This document shows, in pieces, positions 33,685-42,512 of a stretch of 64,000 nucleotides of DNA (position 1 is its first letter; every line of letters starts with the position of its first letter). A model generated the notes under the pieces. That model was not told the DNA's origin and ran no database searches. It saw only the letters and a list, made by a program, of their open reading frames with translations. The DNA is from CAYOUV01 sp963790075 (lineage in GTDB: Bacteria; Chloroflexota; Anaerolineae; Anaerolineales; Villigracilaceae): assembly GCA_963790075.1 (NCBI GenBank), contig CAWBNG010000004.1:868001-932000 (forward strand), written 5' to 3'. The position numbers and the translations under genes were made by a program.

Positions 33685-34832
33685 TGGCCATGCCAAGCCC
33701 TAAGCCTGCCTCCGCTTTGGATGAGCAGGCCATCATCCAGATGGATGGGGTGGTCAAGACCTTTAAGAACGCGGCTGGGGAGTTTACCGTGCTCAAAGGT
33801 GTTGACCTGAAGATCTATCCAGGACAGTTTGTCTCCATCGTTGGAAAATCCGGCAGTGGAAAATCCACCCTGTTGAACATGATTACGGGCATCGATCATC
33901 CAACCGCCGGGATTGTGACCGTTGCCGGGACCAAGATCCACCAGATGTCCGAAAGCAAGCGTTCGTTGTGGCGCGGCAGCCACCTGGGGATCGTCTTCCA
34001 GTTCTTTCAATTATTGCCGATGCTGAGTTTGCTCGAAAACGTCATGCTGCCGATGGATTACGTTGGTTTATATGATTTCGATGAACGCCCGAAGCGGGCG
34101 ATGGACTTGCTCGCCATGGTTGATCTGGATAAACAGGCGCATAAGCTGCCCACCGCCGTTTCGACCGGGCAGCAACAAAGCGCTGCCATCGCGCGCGCGC
34201 TGGCGACTGATCCGCCCGTGCTCGTAGCTGATGAGCCGACTGGTAACCTCGACTCACGCTCAGCTGACCGGATTATCGCTTTATTCGAGCAACTGGTAGA
34301 AAATGACAAAACCATCGTCATGGTCACGCACGACTCGTCACTGACCATGCGCACGAAACGCAACGTGATCATCTCCGACGGCGAGCTGATCGACGAGTCT
34401 GTTGCGCGGGCCCTGCCTTTGCTCAACCATCGCCTGATGTTGGACGTCACCAATCAAGCTGAACGCCTCGTATTCAATCCCAATCAGACGATTATCCAGC
34501 GCGACCAGCATGTGGAAAAATTCTTTATTATCGTCCGCGGAAAAGTTGAAGTGATATTGCAGGGACGCCGGCGCGAGGATGTGGTGGTCACCCAACTGGA
34601 TGCCGGTGAATTCTTCGGCGAAATTGAACTGATGCGCGGCGGAAAATCCATTGCCAGCATTCGCTGTGCTCCAGATGGCCCAGTGGAGTTATTGGCTTTG
34701 CCGCGTGAGAAGTTTTTGCAGCTGGTCAAGGACTCACCGATGACGGAGGAAGCGATTTACAAGATCGTGAAGCATCGCCTGGATGAACATCGCGCGGTAG
34801 ATCGACGGCGAAAGCTGCGTTTGTTTGGATAA
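33684..34832 (+). CDS. ABC ATP-binding protein fused to cyclic-nucleotide-binding-like domain
   Basis: The 382-residue protein has an N-terminal MacB-type ATPase with Walker A GKSGSGKST, Walker B VLVADEPTG and H-loop VTHDSS. Its signature reads STGQQQSAAIARAL instead of SGGQQQRVAIARAL, so one Gly and the Arg are replaced. The C-terminal part (about 255-365) is a cNMP-binding-like beta barrel (VEKFFIIVRGKVEVILQG, GEFFGEIELM), but the phosphate-binding arginine position of the canonical RAA/T motif reads KSIAS, so nucleotide binding is doubtful. It overlaps the previous ATPase by one base. It may form an asymmetric ATPase pair whose activity is gated by the C-terminal domain (inference). Confidence 0.92.
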   Translation: MAMPSPKPASALDEQAIIQMDGVVKTFKNAAGEFTVLKGVDLKIYPGQFVSIVGKSGSGKSTLLNMITGIDHPTAGIVTVAGTKIHQMSESKRSLWRGSHLGIVFQFFQLLPMLSLLENVMLPMDYVGLYDFDERPKRAMDLLAMVDLDKQAHKLPTAVSTGQQQSAAIARALATDPPVLVADEPTGNLDSRSADRIIALFEQLVENDKTIVMVTHDSSLTMRTKRNVIISDGELIDESVARALPLLNHRLMLDVTNQAERLVFNPNQTIIQRDQHVEKFFIIVRGKVEVILQGRRREDVVVTQLDAGEFFGEIELMRGGKSIASIRCAPDGPVELLALPREKFLQLVKDSPMTEEAIYKIVKHRLDEHRAVDRRRKLRLFG

Positions 34833-34969
34833 ATGCTCGATGCGATCCGAAAATCAGGTAATGACGGAACTCAATTTGATCCCAAAATCGGTCTCCTGCT
34901 CAATGGGTGCGGGTTTCTGATTGAATTTGGAAATCGGCACCATCCGGCGCAGCTCGGGAAGGTGAAACA

Positions 34970-37405
34970 ATGATGCGTCCACGTTGGCGCAAAGTAATTT
35001 CAGATCTGTGGGATAGCAAACTGCGTACGCTCTTGGTGGTTTTATCCATCGCAGTGGGCGTGTTTTCTGTGGGGATGATTGCCGGTGCGTATGCAATTAT
35101 CTCCAACGATATGAGCGCCAGTTATGCCGCTAATCGCCCGGCCAATATCGAATTGCGCATGGACAACTTCGATGAGGCCTTGTTGTCTACCGTCCAAAAT
35201 TCGCGTGAGGTGGCTGATGCCGAGGGGCGCCGGGTGTTCAATATCCGGGTACGGCCCGTTAACGGCAACAAGTGGATCACACTGGATATCGTTGCCATCG
35301 ACGATTTCGAGAAGAACACCATCAACCTGCTTAATCCGGTATCGGGTCTGTCTGCCCCCGGCAAGAGGCAAATCCTCCTGGAGCGCGACGCTTTCAAACA
35401 GCTTGGCGTCGCGGTGGGAAGTGAGTTGGCTTTGCAGTTGCCGGATGGCACAACCAAGACCATGCCGGTGGTCGGGGTTGTGCAGGACCCCACAACCGGC
35501 GCGGACGATTTTTTGGCACCACCGCTGGCTTATGTCACCTTGAAGACGTTGACGTATTTACAGCAGCCTGAACTGTATAACCGTATCTACGTCACCGTAG
35601 CCGAGGGGCAGGATGACGAACAGCACATCCGGAACGTGGCCGCCGACTTAAAAGATAAGATCGAAAACAGCGGATATACGGTCCAGCGGATGCGCTTTTC
35701 CAAAACGCACGAACATCCGCTGGCTTCAACGGTCAACGCCATCCTGGGGATCCTGCTGGCGCTGGGCGTGTTGATTGTCCTGCTTTCCAGTTCACTGATC
35801 GCCAACACCTTGAGCGCTCTGCTCAACCAACACCTGCGCCACATCGGCGTAATGAAATTGGTTGGTGGGCAGGACCGGCAGATTTTTGGGATGTACCTGG
35901 TGCTGATCTTGTCCTTTGGCGTGCTGGCTTTGCTGATCGCCGTCCCGCTGGGCGGACAGGGTGCCTACGGACTGTCGCTCTTCATCGCCGACAAAATGGG
36001 ATTCAACCTGCTCGGATACCGGATCGTGCCGCTGGCCTTTATGATCCAGATTGCGATTGGTCTGCTGGTGCCGCTGGCGGCTGGATTTGTGCCGATCATC
36101 AACGGCTCGCGCATCACCGTGCTGAAGGCCATCAGTGGCGATACGGCTCAGGGAAGCGCGGATCAGGCTGAAGGGGATTCGAACCGGGGTTCGCGCTTCG
36201 TGCGCTTCCAGATGCGGGCAACCGCAGCCCTGGCGCGGCGCGGAATCCACATTCCCCGTCCACTCTTGATCTCAATGCGTAATACCTTCCGCCGCCGTGG
36301 ACGACTGATCCTGACGCTTTTTACCCTGACCATGGCGGGCGCGATCTTCATCGCCGTCTTCAACGTGCGTGTGACCCTGCACGATTATATTGGACAGATT
36401 GGCCGTTATTTCCTGGCGGATGTGACTCTGGATTTTGACCAGCCTTATCGCCTGCACGAGGTCGAGCAGTATGCCATGCAGGTGCCCGGCGTGCAATACG
36501 TCGAAGGCTGGCAGTTCGTGGGGGCGGAGATCCTTTTCCCAAATGGTTCGGTGGCGGACAACCTGAATATCCTGGCGCCTCCGGCTGACAGCAAGCTGGT
36601 ATCACCGATCCTGGTCGCGGGACGCTGGATTCGCGCTAACGATGTGCGCAAAATGGCCATCAGCGAGGCGGTCTTATCCGAATTCCCGGATTTGAAACCC
36701 GGTGATTCGCTGCGACTGCGCATCAACGGTAAAAATGAAGATTGGGAAGTGGTCGGCATCTTTAAATTTGTCGGGCGCGAGGGCATCCTGGCTTACGCGC
36801 CGTATAATTTCATCGCCCAAAAGATCGATCTTGTCAATCGCTCATATTCGTATCGTGTAGTCACCGTGCAGCACGACCGTGCCTATCAAGAGCAGATGAG
36901 CGAAAAACTGGATCACTTCTTCCGCGAAAAAGGTTTCAATGTGCGCCAGGCGCGTCCCGGCCTGGAGACGCTTGACACCGCCTCCGAGAGCCTGGACATC
37001 CTGGTGACCTTCCTGTTGATCATGGCCTTGTTGACGGCAACCGTCGGCAGCATGGGCCTGGCCGGGACGATGGGCATGAACGTGCTCGAGCGCACGCGTG
37101 AGATCGGCATCATGCGTGCCGTCGGAGCCACCAACCGGGTCATCATCCAGACCGTAGTAGTAGAGGGCATGACGATCGGCTCGATTTCCTGGGTGCTGGC
37201 CGTTTTGCTATCTATCCCGTTCACTGTGCTGCTCTCGACCATCGTCAGCCTGGCGGTCTTCGAGACACCGATCGACCTGGTCTTCACTCCCACCGGATAT
37301 ATCATCTGGCTGGTGTTGGCGCTGGTGCTGGCCGCAATCGCCAGCGTGCTGCCAGCCCGCAATGCAGCACGCCTCACCATCCGTGAGGTGCTGGCGTACG
37401 AATGA
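34970..37405 (+). CDS. FtsX/MacB-type ABC permease
   Basis: The 811-residue protein has two FtsX-type halves. Each begins with a membrane segment (about residues 19-42; 455-475), then a large external periplasmic-core-like domain, then three membrane segments. Characteristic phrases are LRTLLVVLSIAVGVFSVG, LSALLNQHLRHIGVMKLVGG and ERTREIGIMRAVGATNRV. This duplication within one chain differs from MacB, which has one half per chain. It works with the upstream ATPases and the downstream HlyD-like lipoprotein as a mechanotransmission-type exporter. A 137-base gap separates it from the ATPase gene, with no gene seen in it. Confidence 0.94.
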   Translation: MMRPRWRKVISDLWDSKLRTLLVVLSIAVGVFSVGMIAGAYAIISNDMSASYAANRPANIELRMDNFDEALLSTVQNSREVADAEGRRVFNIRVRPVNGNKWITLDIVAIDDFEKNTINLLNPVSGLSAPGKRQILLERDAFKQLGVAVGSELALQLPDGTTKTMPVVGVVQDPTTGADDFLAPPLAYVTLKTLTYLQQPELYNRIYVTVAEGQDDEQHIRNVAADLKDKIENSGYTVQRMRFSKTHEHPLASTVNAILGILLALGVLIVLLSSSLIANTLSALLNQHLRHIGVMKLVGGQDRQIFGMYLVLILSFGVLALLIAVPLGGQGAYGLSLFIADKMGFNLLGYRIVPLAFMIQIAIGLLVPLAAGFVPIINGSRITVLKAISGDTAQGSADQAEGDSNRGSRFVRFQMRATAALARRGIHIPRPLLISMRNTFRRRGRLILTLFTLTMAGAIFIAVFNVRVTLHDYIGQIGRYFLADVTLDFDQPYRLHEVEQYAMQVPGVQYVEGWQFVGAEILFPNGSVADNLNILAPPADSKLVSPILVAGRWIRANDVRKMAISEAVLSEFPDLKPGDSLRLRINGKNEDWEVVGIFKFVGREGILAYAPYNFIAQKIDLVNRSYSYRVVTVQHDRAYQEQMSEKLDHFFREKGFNVRQARPGLETLDTASESLDILVTFLLIMALLTATVGSMGLAGTMGMNVLERTREIGIMRAVGATNRVIIQTVVVEGMTIGSISWVLAVLLSIPFTVLLSTIVSLAVFETPIDLVFTPTGYIIWLVLALVLAAIASVLPARNAARLTIREVLAYE

Positions 37406-37442
37406 AATCAAAGATTACCTGAATATTGGAAAGAAGGTAACC

Positions 37443-38594
37443 ATGAAAACAAAACGATCGCTCGCTTTCGTCCTCCTGGCCACAGCACTGCTGCTGGCCG
37501 CCTGCGGCTCGAATCAAGCCACACCTGAGCCGTTCTCAACACCTGTCAATGACAACACCGTCATTGCTGAAGGACATCTCGTCCCGCGTGACGACCTATA
37601 CCTGTCGTTCCAGGTTCAGGGTAAGGTAGCTGATATTCTGGTCCAGAAAGGTGAGCAGGTCAAACAGGGACAGGTGCTGGTCCGACTGGCTGATCAGGAA
37701 AGCGCACAAGCGGCATTGACCTCAGCCAAGCTGGAGCAAACTTCCGCCCAGCAGGCCTACGATGATTTCGTGCGCAACGCAGATTTTGCCCATGCCCAGG
37801 CCTGGCAGGACTACCTGAAAACGCAAATTGCACGCGAGGATGCCCAGGCAGCCTGGGACGCGCTCAACCAGGATAGCATCGATACGAAGATCGATGACGC
37901 TGAAGCGGTGGTCGAGGACAAGAAGTCCGCGCTGCAGGATGCCCAGGACGAATTCGACAAGTACCAGGATTTGAACAAGGACAATGCCACCCGCAAGCGC
38001 GCCAAGGACGACCTCGACAAAGCCCAGAAAGATTACGACGAGGCAGTCGCCAAGTGGGATGAGGCGCAACGGGAGCGCGACTCGGTCCGCGCGGAACTGG
38101 ACCAGGCCCTGGCCGCCGAAACCGAGGCCAAGCGCAAGTTCGATCTGACGGCTTCCGGTCCAGACCAGGAACAACTCGACCAGCTCCAGGCACGGCTGGA
38201 TAACGCCACGGCGCAGGTGGCAGCCGCGCAAAACAACCTGGATAATTACGAGTTGAAGGCTCCCTTCGACGGCACCGTGGCGGATATCAATGTCTCAGTC
38301 AATGAGATGGTTGGACCGGAAAAGTGGGCGGTGCTGGTGGCCGACTTCAGCCAGTGGTATGTGGATACCAGCGATCTGACAGAGTTGGAAGTGGTCAAGC
38401 TGACCCAGGGCCAGGTGGCGGCCATGGCTCCGGATGCGCTACCGGACGTTAGCCTGACCGGCACGGTGACAGAGATCAGCCAGTCCTATAAATCCCAGGG
38501 CGGTGACATTCTCTACACGGTCCGTTTGAAGGTCGACGACGTCGATCCTCGCCTGCGCTGGGGGATGACAGTCGAAGTCACCTTCCAGCCGTAA
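37443..38594 (+). CDS. HlyD/MacA-like membrane-fusion lipoprotein
   Basis: The ATG at 37443 (AAGAAGGTAACC upstream) gives a type II signal peptide with lipobox LLAAC. The 383-residue protein then has the half-lipoyl start (VQGKVADILVQKGEQVKQGQ), a long charged coiled coil (about residues 100-260, with many Lys/Glu/Gln heptads), the second half-lipoyl part (LKAPFDGTVADINV) and a beta barrel (LTGTVTEISQSY). It is an adaptor of the FtsX exporter, anchored to the outer face of the membrane. In a monoderm-like cell it could act as substrate-binding extension. It closes the four-gene exporter operon, followed by a terminator. Confidence 0.94.
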   Translation: MKTKRSLAFVLLATALLLAACGSNQATPEPFSTPVNDNTVIAEGHLVPRDDLYLSFQVQGKVADILVQKGEQVKQGQVLVRLADQESAQAALTSAKLEQTSAQQAYDDFVRNADFAHAQAWQDYLKTQIAREDAQAAWDALNQDSIDTKIDDAEAVVEDKKSALQDAQDEFDKYQDLNKDNATRKRAKDDLDKAQKDYDEAVAKWDEAQRERDSVRAELDQALAAETEAKRKFDLTASGPDQEQLDQLQARLDNATAQVAAAQNNLDNYELKAPFDGTVADINVSVNEMVGPEKWAVLVADFSQWYVDTSDLTELEVVKLTQGQVAAMAPDALPDVSLTGTVTEISQSYKSQGGDILYTVRLKVDDVDPRLRWGMTVEVTFQP

Positions 38595-38614
38595 AAAAAA
38601 ACGGATTTCAACTG

Positions 38615-38644
38615 AACGGCCTCCCGCAAATTGGGAGGCCGTTT
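38615..38644 (+). terminator. Terminator after the exporter operon
   Basis: AACGGCCTCCC (38615-38625) pairs perfectly with GGGAGGCCGTT (38633-38643), followed by TTGATTC. The T tract is short, but the stem is strong and lies between the fusion-protein stop and the ruvB start. Confidence 0.75.
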
Positions 38645-38665
38645 GATTCAGGTATAATCTCTCTT

Positions 38666-41212
38666 ATGACAGAACGCAACCGCCCGCTCGACCCGGAAGC
38701 CAAGCCTGACGACCGGGTGGACAATGCTCTGCGCCCCCAGCGCCTGACGGAATTGATCGGCCAGGACCAGGTCAAGGAAAACCTGTCGATCCTGATCCAG
38801 GCCGCATTGCAGCGCAAGGAGGCCCTGGATCACGTGCTCTTCTACGGTCCACCGGGGTTAGGTAAATGTATAACTGCCGACAGTCTGATCATTACGGATC
38901 AGGGTATGCAACTTTTTCACGCCGTAATTCCCCCAACAATGCTATCTGGAGAAAGTCGTCCAGTAGATGTTCGGATTTATGGACTTCATGGTTTAGAACA
39001 TACATCGCACATATATTGTAGTGGGAATACACCAACCCTCCGAATAACAACTCGTTCGGGTTTTGAATTGGAAGGTACGTACAATCATCCGGTTCTTGTA
39101 GCGACTAGCGATGGACCACAATGGAAGCCATTGAGTGCACTTACTCAAAATGATTATGTTGCAATATCCCGCGGCAGTAAGGTTTTTGGACGATCGCAAG
39201 TTGTGTATTGGCATCCCTCTTCCCCGAGTTTTCGTCGGGAAGGCACAGAAAAATTGGTAGGCCATCTCCACAATGCGTTATCAGCCGTATTGGGACGTTT
39301 CCCATCGGCGCGCGAACTAACCCTGGCTTATGCTGGTGGAGAAAGCCGTAATCCTACGCCTGAATATACAGCCAAACGACTGAATTTGCCACTATCAGAT
39401 GGTCGTTCCGTTGGAACTGTTATTGAACCCTGGTTATTGGTTCCTCCTCCGGAGGAACAGACAGGACGTGAGATTGTCCTTGATTCTGACTTGGCTTATT
39501 TTTTGGGCGTTTTGGTTGGGGATGGTCATTTTGAGAAGCGATCTAACTGGCCAGCATTTGAGATCACCTGCGGTGAAACGGAAATGCAAGAAGAATTGTG
39601 TGATATTGCCAAAAGGCACTTTGGTGAATTTCCCTCCGTACATAAAAATGCCAATCGAACGGCAATGATTCGTTTCCCGCAAAGTATAGGCCATGTAATG
39701 CTCAACCTTGGTGCGAAAGCCGTTAATGCCAGAGAGAAAGTAACACCGCAGTCCGTTCTAACGGGCTCGCGTGAGGTGGTGATCGGTTTTTTGCAAGGAC
39801 TGTTCGATGCGGATGGGAATGTTTGGCCTGATGGTTACGTAGAGTTTAGTTCTCGATCGCGCTCTTTGGTTTGGCAAGTTCAATTGTTGCTGGCGAACAT
39901 AGGTGTTATCGCACATCGATCAAAAAAGCAAGTCCACGGAGAAGCGCAGTGGTCGCTATTTGTTGGCGGCGATGATGCTGAGAAATTTCATCAGCTAATT
40001 GGTTTTCGATTAAGCCGCAAACGAATACGTGCCACCGGTTTGAGAATTCGGAAACGCGGCTGGAGTCGTAGCGATTTGGTTCCAGGAAGCAATCCGCTTA
40101 TTTCGCGAATGTTCGATCAATCACGTCCGCATGCGCATAGGATGCATAAAATATTTGATCACGTCAAACGTGGAGACCGCATACCCAGTCGACGGCAGAT
40201 TTCTTATTATCTATCGTTGTTACCTGTTTCGGTCACTCGTATGCCTGAATATAGGAAATTATGTGAGTTGAAAGCACCTACAATTTATTGGGACAAAGTT
40301 GCCAATATTATTAAATCGCAGGCAGAGACGTATGATTTTGTAGTTCCCGGAACACACTCATTTGTAGCTAATGGTTTTATAAACCACAACACCACCCTGG
40401 CACACGTGCTGGCCAACGAAATGGGTGTGAACATTAAAGTAACTTCCGGCCCAGCCGTCGAGCGCGCCGGGGATCTGGCGGCCATCCTGACCAACCTGCG
40501 GGCGGGGGACGTGCTTTTTATCGATGAGATCCATCGCCTCGGTCGGGCGGTGGAGGAAGTGCTCTATCCGGCCATGGAAGATTTTGCGCTGGATATCGTC
40601 ATTGGCAAGGGACCCTCAGCCCGCTCGATCCGGCTCAAGCTGCCGCACTTTACGATCGTGGGCGCCACCACCCGCCTGGCGCTGGTGACCGCTCCCTTGC
40701 GCGCGCGTTTTGGCGCAGTCTACCGCCTGGACTATTATGATGAAGCTGCCATGCAGAAAATCGTCAGCCGGGCGGCCGGGATGCTGAAGGTCGAAGCGGA
40801 CCAGGAAGGCATTGCCGAGGTGGCGCGCCGGGCGCGCGGCACACCGCGCGTAGCCCTGCGCCTGCTGCGCCGGGTGCGGGACTTTGCCCAGGTGCGCGGC
40901 GACGGCACGCTGACGCGTGAATCGGCGGCCGGGGCGCTGGACCTGCTGCAGGTCGACCTGTCCGGGCTGGATGACGTCGACCGGCGCGTGCTCAGGACGA
41001 TCATCGAGAAATACAACGGTGGGCCGGTAGGACTCAACACCATCGCCGCCGCCATCAGCGAGGAAGCCGACACCATCATGGACGTGGTCGAGCCCTACCT
41101 GCTGCAATTGGGCTTCCTCGACCGCACGCCACAGGGTCGGGTGGCCACCAAGCTGGCCTACGAACATCTGGATTTGCCCTATAACGAGCAGACGCAGCCG
41201 AAATTATTTTGA
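38666..41212 (+). CDS. ruvB: Holliday junction helicase RuvB precursor with intein
   Basis: The precursor has 848 residues. The exteins (residues 1-67 and 576-848) join to a normal RuvB of about 340 residues. The N-terminal segment RPQRLTELIGQDQ, the Walker A GPPGLGK|TTLAHVLA (split by the intein), Walker B LFIDEIHRL, sensor VGATTRLALVTAPL and the C-terminal winged helix PQGRVATKLAYEHL are all intact. RuvB is the hexameric motor that drives branch migration of Holliday junctions with RuvA. The helicase depends on intein removal, because the insertion separates the Walker A Lys from Thr. It is followed ten bases later by a DUF2905 gene and then queA, a common arrangement. Confidence 0.97.
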   Translation: MTERNRPLDPEAKPDDRVDNALRPQRLTELIGQDQVKENLSILIQAALQRKEALDHVLFYGPPGLGKCITADSLIITDQGMQLFHAVIPPTMLSGESRPVDVRIYGLHGLEHTSHIYCSGNTPTLRITTRSGFELEGTYNHPVLVATSDGPQWKPLSALTQNDYVAISRGSKVFGRSQVVYWHPSSPSFRREGTEKLVGHLHNALSAVLGRFPSARELTLAYAGGESRNPTPEYTAKRLNLPLSDGRSVGTVIEPWLLVPPPEEQTGREIVLDSDLAYFLGVLVGDGHFEKRSNWPAFEITCGETEMQEELCDIAKRHFGEFPSVHKNANRTAMIRFPQSIGHVMLNLGAKAVNAREKVTPQSVLTGSREVVIGFLQGLFDADGNVWPDGYVEFSSRSRSLVWQVQLLLANIGVIAHRSKKQVHGEAQWSLFVGGDDAEKFHQLIGFRLSRKRIRATGLRIRKRGWSRSDLVPGSNPLISRMFDQSRPHAHRMHKIFDHVKRGDRIPSRRQISYYLSLLPVSVTRMPEYRKLCELKAPTIYWDKVANIIKSQAETYDFVVPGTHSFVANGFINHNTTLAHVLANEMGVNIKVTSGPAVERAGDLAAILTNLRAGDVLFIDEIHRLGRAVEEVLYPAMEDFALDIVIGKGPSARSIRLKLPHFTIVGATTRLALVTAPLRARFGAVYRLDYYDEAAMQKIVSRAAGMLKVEADQEGIAEVARRARGTPRVALRLLRRVRDFAQVRGDGTLTRESAAGALDLLQVDLSGLDDVDRRVLRTIIEKYNGGPVGLNTIAAAISEEADTIMDVVEPYLLQLGFLDRTPQGRVATKLAYEHLDLPYNEQTQPKLF
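38867..40390 (+). other. LAGLIDADG-endonuclease intein inserted in the RuvB Walker A motif
   Basis: This 508-residue in-frame insert begins with Cys (TGT at 38867) directly after GPPGLGK and ends with His-Asn (HN, AAC at 40388-40390) before Thr. Splicing block A (CITADSLI), block B (GTYNHPVLV, TxxH), the homing-endonuclease dodecapeptides YFLGVLVGDGHF (block C) and FLQGLFDADGNV (block E), block F (TYDFVVPGTHSFVANG) and block G (FINHN) are all visible. Thr serves as the +1 nucleophile. The insert is visibly more AT-rich than ruvB around it, consistent with a mobile origin. Confidence 0.97.
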
Positions 41213-41221
41213 TTTGGGGAA

Positions 41222-41467
41222 ATGGGAATTGGTAAATTTATGGATTCGATTGGCCGTTATATCATCTTATTCGGCGTAGTGCTGATCATCATCGGCGGAT
41301 TGGTGCTGCTGGCCGGCAGGCTCAACCTGCCGCTGGGTCGCCTGCCGGGGGATTTCCATTTCGGGAATGACAAGGCCAGCGTGTATATGCCCTGCGCCAC
41401 CTCGATCTTGTTATCGATCTTACTAACGGTCTTATTGAATGTGATCGTGCGGTTTATAAACAAATAA
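41222..41467 (+). CDS. DUF2905 small membrane protein
   Basis: The 81-residue protein has two membrane segments around a conserved loop, GRLNLPLGRLPGDFHFGNDKASVY (shortened), with the motif LGRLPGDF typical of DUF2905. Its function is unknown. It lies ten bases after ruvB and 31 bases before queA, the usual genomic place for this family, so it is probably cotranscribed with both. Confidence 0.9.
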   Translation: MGIGKFMDSIGRYIILFGVVLIIIGGLVLLAGRLNLPLGRLPGDFHFGNDKASVYMPCATSILLSILLTVLLNVIVRFINK

Positions 41468-41498
41468 GGGTGTTGCGTTCCTTCTCCCGATAAATGTT

Positions 41499-42512
41499 AT
41501 GCAAACCTCCGATTTCGACTACGATCTGCCCGAAGCCTTCATCGCCCAAACCCCCGCCGAGCCGCGCGATGCTTCGCGTTTGTTGGTGCTGGATCGCCAA
41601 ACCGGCCAAATCACGCATCGCATCTTTCGCGAGATTGGGGAATACCTGCACCCGGGCGATCTGCTGGTGGTCAACCGCACACGCGTCATCCCGGCGCGCA
41701 TCTACGCCCGCAAGCCGACCGGCGGCCGGGTGGAAATTTTACTGCTGCGCCGCCGCGACGAACTGACCTGGGAAGCCCTGGTGGGCGGTAAGGGCTTGCG
41801 TGTAGGCAAAAGAGTGCGGGTTGAGCAGGGTCCTGAGGCTGAAATCGTTGAGATTTTGAATGGCTCGGGGCGTTTGATCCGCTTCGAAGAGCCGATCGAG
41901 CCGTATTTCCCCAGGGTGGGCAACGTCCCGCTGCCGCCCTACATCCACGAGAAGCTGAATGACCCAGAACGTTACCAGACGGTCTACGCGCGCAAACCCG
42001 GCTCGGCTGCCGCGCCTACCGCCGGGCTGCACTTCACGTCGCGCTTGATCGAGGAACTCAAGGGGCGGGGCATCGGCTTTGCCGAAGTGACCCTGCACGT
42101 TGGGCTGGACACCTTCGCCCCGGTGACCGAAGCCGACCCGGGCTTACACCAGATCCACACCGAGTGGTGCGAGGTCACACCCGAAGCAGCCGAAACGATC
42201 AACCGAACGCGGCAGGCCGGGGGGCGGGTGATCGCGGTCGGGACCACTTCGGTCCGCACGCTCGAATCGGCTGCGGCTGGGTCTGAATCTTTGGTATCGC
42301 CATTTTCCGGCCCGACCTCGCTCTACATCCTGCCGGGCTATCGCTTCAAGATCGTCGACGCGCTGATCACCAATTTCCACCTGCCGAAATCGACGCTGAT
42401 CATGCTGGTCAGCGCTTTTGCCAGGCGCGAAACGGTCCTGGACGCTTATGAACTGGCCAAGCGCGAGGGCTATCGCTTCTACTCGTTTGGTGACGCGATG
42501 CTGCTGATGTAG
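41499..42512 (+). CDS. queA: S-adenosylmethionine:tRNA ribosyltransferase-isomerase
   Basis: The 337-residue protein begins with DFDYDLPEAFIAQTPAEPRD and carries LLVVNRTRVIPARI, AAPTAGLHFT and ITNFHLPKSTLIMLVSAF, all standard QueA motifs. It transfers and isomerizes the ribosyl moiety of SAM to make epoxyqueuosine in tRNA. The length is normal. It follows ruvB and DUF2905 on one strand, a common bacterial association. The downstream patatin gene is convergent, its stop directly adjoining the queA stop. Confidence 0.98.
   Translation: MQTSDFDYDLPEAFIAQTPAEPRDASRLLVLDRQTGQITHRIFREIGEYLHPGDLLVVNRTRVIPARIYARKPTGGRVEILLLRRRDELTWEALVGGKGLRVGKRVRVEQGPEAEIVEILNGSGRLIRFEEPIEPYFPRVGNVPLPPYIHEKLNDPERYQTVYARKPGSAAAPTAGLHFTSRLIEELKGRGIGFAEVTLHVGLDTFAPVTEADPGLHQIHTEWCEVTPEAAETINRTRQAGGRVIAVGTTSVRTLESAAAGSESLVSPFSGPTSLYILPGYRFKIVDALITNFHLPKSTLIMLVSAFARRETVLDAYELAKREGYRFYSFGDAMLLM

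Noticed and set aside
36170..36200. tRNA-like T-arm sequence near 36180
   Set aside because: It lies inside the FtsX permease coding region and lacks a cloverleaf partner.
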